From Friedmanniella sp. (GTDB lineage: Bacteria > Actinomycetota > Actinomycetes > Propionibacteriales > Propionibacteriaceae), in contig JAOPXW010000402.1 in the NCBI GenBank assembly GCA_025964935.1, forward strand, positions 1-14,740: DNA of 14,740 nucleotides. Reading direction: 5' to 3'. Numbering within the stretch: position 1 is the first letter of the stretch; each line of letters opens with the position of its first letter. The translations under genes and the position numbers were made by a program. The notes below the pieces were generated by a model, which made no database searches, had not been told where the DNA came from, and saw nothing but the letters and a program-made list of their open reading frames with translations. Below are positions 1-6,520 of the stretch, piece after piece.

Positions 1-386
1 TCACCCTCGTCCTCGCGGTCGGTGGCGTCGGTGACCAGCACCGGCCGGCCGGCCCCGCGGAGCGCACGGGAGCCGGTCAGGGCGGCCACCACCGGGCCGG
101 TGCAGGCCAGCAGCACCACATCGGGACGGGTCCGCCGGATCAGCCGGAGCAGGTCCCGGTGGCGCAGCAGGGACAGCCCGTCCCCGCCGGCCGCGGCCCG
201 CTGGGCCGGGCTCGGCGCCACCGGGTTGTCGAGCACCACCTGGGTGCTCGACCAGCCGGGCGGGAGGGCGGCCAGGGTGGCCAGGCTCCACTTCAGGTAG
301 GAGTCGGTGTCGGCCACGGCCAGCACCCGGGGGGCGCGTTCGGGGCTCCCGGCCCCGTACGGGTCGGGGTCGTTGGGCTCGGTCAT
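1..386 (-). CDS. DUF6716-like putative glycosyltransferase, N-terminal part
   Basis: The frame opens at an ATG (386) and stays open to the left edge, so only the first 128 codons are visible. After about 18 polar residues comes a stretch VLAVADTDSYLKWSLATL, then NPVAPSPAQRAAA, then RRTRPDVVLLACTGPVV. That layout (a first beta-strand followed by DSYLKW, an NP-x-x-PSP-x-Q element and a DVVL-x-x-TGP strand) resembles the actinobacterial DUF6716 family, annotated as putative glycosyltransferases; I recall this by eye and did no search. Substrate and product are unknown. A GAGG element sits just before the ATG, and the gene starts 5 bp after the gluD stop codon, so it is probably co-transcribed with the transporter. 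The catalytic half lies outside the window, so activity cannot be judged. Confidence 0.72.
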   Translation of the reverse strand, partial: MTEPNDPDPYGAGSPERAPRVLAVADTDSYLKWSLATLAALPPGWSSTQVVLDNPVAPSPAQRAAAGGDGLSLLRHRDLLRLIRRTRPDVVLLACTGPVVAALTGSRALRGAGRPVLVTDATDREDEG

Positions 387-391
387 GGTCC

Positions 392-1291
392 TCAGTGCGG
401 GGCGACGGTGGTGGGCAGGTCGTGCACCGGGTCGACCGCGGTGGCCACCGGGCCGCCGGCGACGGGTGCGCCGCCGGGTCGCGCCCCCGTACGCTGCCGG
501 ATGCGGGTCTCGAGCCAGGTGGCCAGCCGGGTCAGGGCGAAGTTGATGACGATGTAGATCGCGCTCACCACGACGAAGGCCTGGAACAGCAGCTTGGTGT
601 TGTTGGCCAGGTTGTTGGCCTGCTTCATCAGCTCCGGGTAGCTGACCACGTAGCCCAGGGTCGAGTCCTTCAGCAGGGCGACGAGCTGGGTCACCAGGGT
701 CGGGATCACCAGCCGTACGGCCTGGGGCAGCACCACCCGGCGGACGGTGGCCCCGGTCGTCATGCCCAGGGCCAGGGCGGCCTCGGTCTGGCCCCGGTCC
801 AGCGCCTTGATCCCCGCCCGGACGATCTCGGCGATCACCGCGGAGTTGATCAGGATGATCGGGACGGTCAGCTTCCAGAAGATGCTGAGGTTCAGCCCCA
901 CTCCGGGCAGCGCGAAGAGGAACACGTAGACCAGCAGCAGGGTCGGGACCGAGCGGAACACCTCGATGTAGGCCGTGCAGACCCAGCGCAGGGGACGCCG
1001 TCGGCCGGCCCGCCCCACGGCCAGCAGCGTCCCGGCCGGGAACGCCACCAGCGCCGAGGCCAGCGTGACCAGCAGGGTGCCCCACAGCCCCTGCAGCAGG
1101 AAGGCCACCGCCCACTGCTGCCAGAACGGCTTCCAGCGGGCCAGGGCCAGCTGCCCGCTGGCGTCCAGACCGCGGTAGGCCCAGAAGAGCACCGCCAGCA
1201 CGACCACGGCGGCCACGACGGTCGCGAGGGCGATCCGCCGCCGGGCGCGCGGCCCGGGCTCGTCGAACAGGACCCGGGTGGTGTTCACCAT
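392..1291 (-). CDS. gluD: Glutamate/polar amino acid ABC transporter permease (GluD-like)
   Basis: This 299-residue protein is one of two membrane subunits of an amino acid importer. A hydrophobic segment at about 20-40 is followed by a loop and the HisMQ-type permease core at about 60-270. The EAA loop, which docks on the ATPase, is at about 170-191 (starts EAALALGM, ends VVLPQA). The motif YIEVFRSVPTLLLVY at about 108-122 is typical of polar amino acid permeases. The N-terminal extra helix and the Pro/Ala/Gly-rich tail after residue 270 make it longer than GluC, as is usual for GluD relative to GluC in actinobacteria. The start is an ATG with GTG as the second codon. It lies 16 bp after the gluC stop, last in the transporter operon. 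Family is secure; the exact substrate (glutamate, glutamine or another polar amino acid) is inferred from operon order and GluB. Confidence 0.9.
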   Translation of the reverse strand: MVNTTRVLFDEPGPRARRRIALATVVAAVVVLAVLFWAYRGLDASGQLALARWKPFWQQWAVAFLLQGLWGTLLVTLASALVAFPAGTLLAVGRAGRRRPLRWVCTAYIEVFRSVPTLLLVYVFLFALPGVGLNLSIFWKLTVPIILINSAVIAEIVRAGIKALDRGQTEAALALGMTTGATVRRVVLPQAVRLVIPTLVTQLVALLKDSTLGYVVSYPELMKQANNLANNTKLLFQAFVVVSAIYIVINFALTRLATWLETRIRQRTGARPGGAPVAGGPVATAVDPVHDLPTTVAPH

Positions 1292-1307
1292 GCCCCGACC
1301 CCCGGCC

Positions 1308-1955
1308 TCATCGCCGCACCGCCAGCCGGCGCTCCAGGACCGAGCCCAGACCGCCGCCCAGCAGGGCGATGACGACGTAGACCAGCGCCGAGATGCCGAA
1401 CAGCAGCATGGCCTCGGCGGTCCGGTTGCCGACCTGCTGCGCCTGGTAGGTCAGCTCCCCCACCGACACCGCCGCGGCCAGCGAGGAGCCCAGTGCGACC
1501 CCGATGAAGATGTTCACCAGCGGCTGCACCATGGTGCGCAGGGCCTGCGGCAGGATCACCCGTGCCAGGGACTGGGTGAACGTCAGGCCCAGGGCCCGGG
1601 CGGCCTCGGCCTGGCCCACCGGGACGCCGTTGATGCCCGCCCGGACGGTCTCGCAGGCGAAGGCCGCCGAGACCAGGGCCAGGCTCAGCACCGCCGTGGT
1701 GAACAGGGACAGCGAGATCCCCACCTCGGGCAGCCCGTACGCCACCAGGATCAGCAGCGCGAGCAGCGGGATGTTGCGGAAGATCTCCACGTACACCGCG
1801 CCGACCAGCCGCAGCGGCGGGATCGGGCTGACCCGGAAGACCGCCACCAGCGTCCCGAGGAGCACGGAGCTGAGGAAGGCCAGCGCGGTGATGGCCAACG
1901 TGGTCAGCACCCCCTGCCAGAGGGCGCCCAGGTTGTCCTGCAGCACGGTGATCAC
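1308..1955 (-). CDS. gluC: Glutamate/polar amino acid ABC transporter permease (GluC-like)
   Basis: This 215-residue inner-membrane protein has about five hydrophobic segments and the HisMQ permease fold. YVEIFRNIPLLALLIL at about 55-70 is the diagnostic motif of this family. The EAA loop is at about 117-138 (EAARALGL to VILPQA), which contacts the ATPase. It pairs with the GluD-like subunit to form the translocation path. The start codon is GTG at 1955, 21 bp after the gluB stop, with a weak GAGG-like ribosome site about 10 nt upstream. Length is normal for GluC. The two permeases differ clearly in sequence, which fits a heterodimer. Substrate specificity comes from the binding protein, so the glutamate assignment is an inference. 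Confidence 0.9.
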   Translation of the reverse strand: MITVLQDNLGALWQGVLTTLAITALAFLSSVLLGTLVAVFRVSPIPPLRLVGAVYVEIFRNIPLLALLILVAYGLPEVGISLSLFTTAVLSLALVSAAFACETVRAGINGVPVGQAEAARALGLTFTQSLARVILPQALRTMVQPLVNIFIGVALGSSLAAAVSVGELTYQAQQVGNRTAEAMLLFGISALVYVVIALLGGGLGSVLERRLAVRR

Positions 1956-1976
1956 CGGCGTCCGCCTCGACCGGGC

Positions 1977-2936
1977 TCAGGAGCCCTCGACCGAGCCGAT
2001 CTTGGGCGGGGCCGGGGCGTCCCCGGCCACGACCGTCCCGATCGTCGCCTTCCACAGCTTGGCCCAGCTGCCGTCGGCCTCGATCGCGGTCAGCCAGGCG
2101 TTCACGAACTCCTTGGCCGACGGGTCGTCGCGGGTCACCCCGATGCCGTAGTAGTCGTCGGAGAACGGCTCCCCGACCACCTTGAGGGTGGTGTCGGTGC
2201 TGGCGTTGGAGATCAGGATCCCCTGGTCGATCACGTACGCGTCCACCCGCCCGGTCTTGAGGGCGGCCAGGCACTGGGCGTCGTCGGGGAACAGGCTGAC
2301 CTTGGCACCCGGAGCGTCCTTGGCGATCCGGTCGGCCGTCGTCGAGCCCTGCTGGGTGGCGATCCTCTTGCCGTCCAGGTCCTTCACCGAGGTGATCGTG
2401 GTGTTGTCGGACTTGACCATGATGGCGTCGCCGGAGCGGTAGTAGGGGCCGGCGAAGGCCACCTTCTTGGCCCGGGCGGGCGTGATGGAGTAGGTGGCGA
2501 ACACCGTGTCCACCGTGCCGTTCTGGATCAGGGTCTCGCGGGTGTCGACGGTGGTGATGCTGAGGGCGATCGGCCCGTCCGCCTTGCCGGTGATGTAGCG
2601 GGACAGCAGCTGCGCCAGCCCGGCGTCGAAGCCGGTGATCTTGCCCGTCGACGGGTCCTTCATCGAGAACAGCGGTCCGGCGTCCGAGCCGCCGGTCTTC
2701 AAGGTGCCGGCCGCCTTGATCTTGGCCGCCCAGGCGTTGCCGTCCACCGCCGCGGCCTCCGCGACGGGGCCGCCGGCGATGATCTTGTCGTAGTCGCTGA
2801 CGTTGGTCTGGTTGCCGGTCAGGGCCGACTTGTCGTTGCCGCAGGCGGCCAGCGTGCTGCCGCCGGCCACGGCGAGGGCGAGGGTGGCGGACAGTCTCAG
2901 CACCTGGCGACGGGTGAGAGCGGGGGGTGTCGGCAT
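1977..2936 (-). CDS. gluB: Glutamate-binding lipoprotein of ABC importer (GluB-like)
   Basis: This 319-residue protein is the extracellular solute-binding subunit. The N-terminus carries a twin-arginine-like TRRQVLRL (8-15), a hydrophobic stretch and a lipobox LAAC with the lipidated Cys at 32, so it should be anchored to the outer face of the membrane. The mature part is an SBP family 3 domain: FDAGLAQLLSRY at about 103-114, RETLIQNGTVD from 133, the GPYYRSGDAI strand at about 163-172, and EPFSDDYYGIG near residue 240. The RETLIQNG and DDYYGIG signatures closely resemble Corynebacterium glutamicum GluB, as I recall that sequence. Arg133 is a likely ligand-carboxylate contact by analogy. A GGAG element precedes the ATG. 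The gene is separated from gluA by 76 bp holding a strong inverted repeat. Confidence 0.9.
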   Translation of the reverse strand: MPTPPALTRRQVLRLSATLALAVAGGSTLAACGNDKSALTGNQTNVSDYDKIIAGGPVAEAAAVDGNAWAAKIKAAGTLKTGGSDAGPLFSMKDPSTGKITGFDAGLAQLLSRYITGKADGPIALSITTVDTRETLIQNGTVDTVFATYSITPARAKKVAFAGPYYRSGDAIMVKSDNTTITSVKDLDGKRIATQQGSTTADRIAKDAPGAKVSLFPDDAQCLAALKTGRVDAYVIDQGILISNASTDTTLKVVGEPFSDDYYGIGVTRDDPSAKEFVNAWLTAIEADGSWAKLWKATIGTVVAGDAPAPPKIGSVEGS

Positions 2937-2965
2937 GGGAGCTCCAAACGGGTTGACGGTCAGGA

Positions 2966-2984
2966 CACGGCCACCGTGGCCGTG
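2966..2984 (-). promoter_or_regulatory. 19-bp inverted repeat between gluA and gluB
   Basis: CACGGCCACCGTGGCCGTG is a perfect inverted repeat around one central base. In the operon mRNA it would fold into a short, very stable GC hairpin about 28 nt after the gluA stop and 30 nt before the gluB start. No U-tract follows it on the minus strand, so full termination is unlikely. Partial termination or mRNA stabilisation, giving different levels of ATPase and binding protein, is the simplest reading. A protein-binding operator is the alternative. The repeat is seen directly; the role is inferred. Confidence 0.5.
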
Positions 2985-3012
2985 GGTGGGGCTGAGGTCG
3001 GGCGGGTCGGGC

Positions 3013-3762
3013 TCAGTGGGTCAGGACCTTGGACAGGAAGTCCCGGGCCCGGTCGGTGGTCGGGTGGTCGAAGAACTCCGCCGGGCTGCCGGTCTCGACG
3101 ATCTGTCCGCCGTCCATGAAGACCACCCGGTTGGCGGCCTTGCGGGCGAAGCCCATCTCGTGGGTGACGACGACCATGGTCATGCCCTCGGCGGCGAGCT
3201 CGATCATCACGGCGAGGACCTCGTTGATCATCTCGGGGTCCAGCGCCGAGGTCGGCTCGTCGAAGAGCATCAGCTTGGGCCGCATGGCCAGGGCCCGGGC
3301 GATCGCCACCCGCTGCTGCTGTCCGCCGGACAGCTCGGCGGGCATCGCGTCGGCCTTGTGGGCCAGCCCGACCCGCTCCAGCAGCTCACGCGCCCGCTGC
3401 TCGGCCTCGGCCCGCGGGACCTTGGCCACCTGCATCGGCGCCATGGTCAGGTTGTCGAGGACGTTCTTGTGCCCGAACAGGTTGAAGGACTGGAAGACCA
3501 TGCCGACCTCGGCCCGCAGCCGGGCCAGGGCCCGACCCTCGGGTGGCAGCGGGACGCCGTCGATCTCGATCTCCCCCGACGTGATCGTCTCCAGCCGGTT
3601 GATGCAGCGGCACAGGGTCGACTTGCCCGAGCCCGAGGGCCCGATCACCACGACCACCTCGCCCCGCTGCACCTCGAGGTTGACCCCGTTCAGGGCCGCG
3701 GCCGTGCCGAAGTACTTGTCCACGTCCCGCAGCCGCACGAGGGGACCCTGGTGGTCTGCCAT
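3013..3762 (-). CDS. gluA: Glutamate/polar amino acid ABC transporter ATP-binding protein (GluA-like)
   Basis: This 249-residue cytoplasmic ATPase drives the importer. All catalytic motifs are intact: Walker [10 protein letters not shown] (41-49), Q-loop [18 protein letters not shown], signature [15 protein letters not shown], Walker [13 protein letters not shown] and the switch histidine in [19 protein letters not shown] after the Q-loop and the length of about 245 residues are typical of the GlnQ/GluA polar amino acid group. It is the first gene of the gluABCD unit, a position that matches C. glutamicum. No Shine-Dalgarno precedes the ATG; instead a -10-like TAGGCT ends 6 bp before it, which suggests a leaderless transcript. 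The gene upstream on the same strand is mycothione reductase, from which it is separated by a hairpin, so separate transcription is likely. Confidence 0.93.
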   Translation of the reverse strand: MADHQGPLVRLRDVDKYFGTAAALNGVNLEVQRGEVVVVIGPSGSGKSTLCRCINRLETITSGEIEIDGVPLPPEGRALARLRAEVGMVFQSFNLFGHKNVLDNLTMAPMQVAKVPRAEAEQRARELLERVGLAHKADAMPAELSGGQQQRVAIARALAMRPKLMLFDEPTSALDPEMINEVLAVMIELAAEGMTMVVVTHEMGFARKAANRVVFMDGGQIVETGSPAEFFDHPTTDRARDFLSKVLTH

Positions 3763-3768
3763 GACCCG

Positions 3769-3796
3769 AGCCTAGGCACCCGCGCCCCCGGGTCGA
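3769..3796 (-). promoter_or_regulatory. Putative sigma-A promoter for gluABCD, leaderless
   Basis: On the minus strand TCGACC (-35, 3796-3791; 4 of 6 matches to TTGACA) is followed after 16 bp by TAGGCT (-10, 3774-3769; fits TAnnnT). The -10 ends 6 bp before the gluA ATG at 3762, so transcription should begin at or next to the A of the start codon. Together with the lack of a Shine-Dalgarno this is the classical leaderless layout common in actinobacteria. Motif match only; no expression evidence. Confidence 0.5.
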
Positions 3797-3807
3797 GTCC
3801 ACCCCCC

Positions 3808-3830
3808 GCCCCGACACGCCGGATCGGGGC
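3808..3830 (-). terminator. Hairpin after mycothione reductase gene
   Basis: GCCCCGA (3808-3814) and TCGGGGC (3824-3830) pair as a 7-bp GC stem with a 9-nt loop. The hairpin starts 5 bp after the mtr stop codon and lies upstream of the gluA promoter. There is no U-run on the distal side, so it would be a GC-rich, U-poor terminator of the kind often seen in high-GC actinobacteria, or an mRNA 3' end stabiliser. Confidence 0.45.
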
Positions 3831-3835
3831 CCTGC

Positions 3836-5221
3836 TCAGTGCGGATCGGGCAGCTGCAGCAGGGCGTTCTCGACCACCTCGGCCATCGCCGGGTGGATCC
3901 AGTACTGCCCGCGCGCGACGTCGTGGGCCCGCTGTCCGAAGCTCATGGCCTGGATCAGGGGCTGGATCAGGCTGGAGGCCTGCGGGCCGATCAGGTGCGC
4001 CCCCAGCAGCTGCCCGGTGACCGGGTCCCCGAGCAGCTTGACGAAGTGGTCGGTGTCCTCCATGGCCCAGCCGTACGCGGTGCTCCCGTAGTCCTGCCGG
4101 ACCGCGACGTGGCGGATCCCCTGCTCCAGGGCCTGCCGCTCGGTCAGCCCGACCGAGGCCACCTGCGGCTCGGAGAACACGGCGTGCGGGACGAACCGGT
4201 GATCGCTGCTGACCAGGTCGTCGGGGTGCAGCAGGTTGTGCTGGACCACCCGGGCCTCGTGGTTGGCCACGTGCTTGAGCTGGAAGGGCGAGGAGACGTC
4301 GCCGAGGGCGAAGACGCCGTCGGCGCTCGTTCGCTGCTGGTCGTCGACCAGGACGTAGCCGTCCCCGTCCACCTCGACCCCGGCGGCGGCGAGGTCGAGG
4401 GTGTCGCCGTTGGGCACCCGGCCGGTGGCCACCAGCAGCACGTCGGCCCGCAGGGTGCGCACCTCCCCGTCGGCGCCGGCCACCTCGACCGCGACCCCGG
4501 ACCCCTCGGCGGTGACCTTGTTGACCTGAGCGCTCAGGTGCAGGTCGACCCGCTCCCCCAGCAGGCGGGTGAACGTCGTGGAGACCTCGTCGTCCTCCTG
4601 GCGCAGCAGCCGGTCGGACCGGTTGACCACGCTGACCCGGGTGCCGAAGGAGGCGAACACGTGGGCGAACTCGGCGGCCACGAACCCGCCGCCGAGGATG
4701 ACCATGGACCCGGGCAGCTCGGGGAGCCGCATCACGGTGTCGGAGGTCTCGTACGGGACGCTGTCCAGCCCGGCGATGGCCGGGACCCGGACCCGGCTGC
4801 CCGCCGCGAGGACGAAGCGGTCCGCCGTGATGACCCCGGCCGAGCCGGTGTCCAGGCGACGGGGGCCGACGAAGTGCGCGGCCTCGCCGAACAGGGTGAC
4901 GTCGGCGTTCGACGCCCGCCACTCGCGGCCGCCGGCGGCGATCGGGTCGATCCGGCCGAAGATCCGCTCCCGGATGTCGGACCAGCGGACCCGCTGCCGG
5001 ACGAGGTCGACCCCCAGCCGGGAGGACCCCTCCGGCGCCAGGGCCAGATCAGCGGGGTAGACGTACATCTTGGTGGGGATGCACCCGACGTTCAGGCAGG
5101 TGCCGCCGAAGACGCCCTTCTCCACCAGAGCCACCGAGAGACCCGAGAAGCGCTCGTCGACGATGGAGTTGCCGGAGCCGCTGCCGATGATGGCCAGGTC
5201 GAAGTGCTGCACGCGCCCCAT
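3836..5221 (-). CDS. mtr: Mycothione reductase
   Basis: This 461-residue FAD enzyme reduces mycothiol disulfide with NADPH (EC 1.8.1.15) in the cytoplasm, keeping the actinobacterial thiol mycothiol reduced. It has the glutathione-reductase fold. The FAD site is DLAIIGSGSGNS (8-19), whose GSGN form is characteristic of Mtr rather than of dihydrolipoamide dehydrogenase. The redox-active pair is GGTCLNVGC (Cys42, Cys47). The pyridine-nucleotide site is ILGGGFVAAEFAHVF, and VNRSDRLLR supplies the arginines expected for NADPH. The second FAD motif is ADGVFALGDV, and the C-terminal catalytic pair is His443-Glu448 in HPAMAEVVE. I start at the ATG at 5221; the frame is open further upstream, and a GTG three codons downstream is the alternative. 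No clear Shine-Dalgarno is visible. The next gene on the other strand starts 9 bp away. Confidence 0.9.
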   Translation of the reverse strand: MGRVQHFDLAIIGSGSGNSIVDERFSGLSVALVEKGVFGGTCLNVGCIPTKMYVYPADLALAPEGSSRLGVDLVRQRVRWSDIRERIFGRIDPIAAGGREWRASNADVTLFGEAAHFVGPRRLDTGSAGVITADRFVLAAGSRVRVPAIAGLDSVPYETSDTVMRLPELPGSMVILGGGFVAAEFAHVFASFGTRVSVVNRSDRLLRQEDDEVSTTFTRLLGERVDLHLSAQVNKVTAEGSGVAVEVAGADGEVRTLRADVLLVATGRVPNGDTLDLAAAGVEVDGDGYVLVDDQQRTSADGVFALGDVSSPFQLKHVANHEARVVQHNLLHPDDLVSSDHRFVPHAVFSEPQVASVGLTERQALEQGIRHVAVRQDYGSTAYGWAMEDTDHFVKLLGDPVTGQLLGAHLIGPQASSLIQPLIQAMSFGQRAHDVARGQYWIHPAMAEVVENALLQLPDPH

Positions 5222-5230
5222 CGTGCCAGC

Positions 5231-6511
5231 ATGGTCCACGTGGCTTCGGGTGGACTGGGCGAGAGACTGGGCGGCCACCGACGCAACCGGATCGCCTACC
5301 TGGCCCTGCTCCGCCGCTCGGGGGACTACACCCTCCGGTCGGTGACGAGCCGCTCCGCGGCCACCGCGGCGGTGCTCGTGCTCGCCGTGTTCAGCCGGAA
5401 CGCCCTGCCCGCGGCGGCGCTGTGCCTGCTCGCCGTCGCCAGCTGCTATCTGCTGGCCGCCAACGAGTGGCACCACCGGCGCGGCAGTGAGCCCCGCTTC
5501 TGGCCATCGGTGGTCTACCTGCGCAACGGCATCCGGACCGACGGGGTCCACACCCTGAGCCTCGGCTCCTACCTGGAGATCCCCGCCGGGCTGATGCTGC
5601 TCGTCGTCCCGTCCTGGGTCACCGTGGACGAGCCGGTGGCCGCCCGGGTGGCCATGCTCGGGGCGGGGACGATCTTCCTGATCAGCGCCTCGGTCTCGAT
5701 CCTGAACGACCACACCTGGTACAACCCCGCGGAGAGGCCGCCCGCGTGGCACGAGATCCTCCGGCTGGGCTGCGGACCGATCGTCTGCGGGATGGTCGCC
5801 GCGGTCAGCCTGCCGGCGACCTGGGGCCCCGAGGGCCGGCTGGCGGTCTGGGTCATCTGCCTGACCCCGATCAGCCAATTCGTGCGCATCTCCGACACCG
5901 ACCTGATCGTGCGCCACCTGGCCCCGCTGGTCCGGGAGGAGTCGCACGCGGGCCGGGAGCTGGTCATCAGCGAGACCCACGGCGCCCTGTCGACCAACCT
6001 GCGGCTGCTGGAGCAGCAGGCCCGGCCGCTGCGCAACGTCGCCCCGTCCCTCTACGAGCTGGCCGTCAGCGCCAACAGCCGGCTTCGCGAGACCCTGACC
6101 CTCGCCCACATCGACGCCGACAGCTCGATCAGCCTGCAGAGCCTGGAGGCGCCGGTGCTGACCCTGGCCCGGGCGGTGGGCGCCAAGGCGGAGGTGACGG
6201 TGACCATGACGACCCTGAGCGGTGCGGACCACGACCTCTGCCACCTGGTCCTGAACGACCTGGTGGGCAACGCCCTGAACGCCGGTGCCGGCGCCATCAA
6301 GGTCAACATCTCGGGGTCCGGGCCCGACATCCGGGTCTCAGTCACCGACGACGCCCCGCCCATGGTCCGGGGGGTGTGGAAGACTCCGGGCACGAGCTCC
6401 GCGCGCCTGGCGGGCCGGCTGGCCGGTCTGCGCGGATCTCTCACGCTGCACCAGGACCTCCACGACAAGACCGTCACAGCGCGCTGGACGGCCACCGACT
6501 TCCTACCCTGA
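5231..6511 (+). CDS. Membrane histidine-kinase-like protein with degenerate ATP site
   Basis: Translation from the ATG at 5231 gives 426 residues; GTG codons at 5240 and 5342 are alternative starts. The first 220 residues hold about six hydrophobic segments (two at roughly 43-77, then four more) with no known sensor domain. A helical part follows with SETHGALSTNLRLLEQQ, where His250 looks like the phospho-acceptor of a HisKA_3-type dimerisation domain (family pattern ELHD-x-x-x). An HATPase-like domain ends the protein: the N-box NDLVGNALN begins at Asn342, but the G1 box reads DDAPPM (from Asp373) in place of D-x-G-x-G, and the G2 glycines are weak (GTSSARLAGRLAGLRG). Five of its six cysteines (65, 72, 181, 186, 210) lie in the membrane part. 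It ends 9 bp before a regulator gene, so the two form a two-component-like pair. Stimulus unknown. It may signal without normal ATP binding or use an unusual lid. Confidence 0.72.
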   Translation: MVHVASGGLGERLGGHRRNRIAYLALLRRSGDYTLRSVTSRSAATAAVLVLAVFSRNALPAAALCLLAVASCYLLAANEWHHRRGSEPRFWPSVVYLRNGIRTDGVHTLSLGSYLEIPAGLMLLVVPSWVTVDEPVAARVAMLGAGTIFLISASVSILNDHTWYNPAERPPAWHEILRLGCGPIVCGMVAAVSLPATWGPEGRLAVWVICLTPISQFVRISDTDLIVRHLAPLVREESHAGRELVISETHGALSTNLRLLEQQARPLRNVAPSLYELAVSANSRLRETLTLAHIDADSSISLQSLEAPVLTLARAVGAKAEVTVTMTTLSGADHDLCHLVLNDLVGNALNAGAGAIKVNISGSGPDIRVSVTDDAPPMVRGVWKTPGTSSARLAGRLAGLRGSLTLHQDLHDKTVTARWTATDFLP

Positions 6512-6520
6512 TGGGCTCCG

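Noticed and set aside
1278..3119. Long plus-strand open frame over the transporter genes
   Set aside because: Antisense shadow: low-complexity Gly/Gln/Asp/Arg composition, no motif, no ribosome site. It covers gluB and gluC, which are convincing on the other strand.
3839..5230. Extension of the kinase-like frame upstream through the mycothione reductase gene
   Set aside because: It is the antisense shadow of mtr. Membrane segments and kinase motifs all lie after 5231.
5222..6244. Extension of the mycothione reductase frame upstream into the kinase gene
   Set aside because: The added residues are Gln/Gly/Arg/Asp-rich and match nothing in Mtr. The family begins right at the FAD motif, so the start at 5221 is correct within a few codons.
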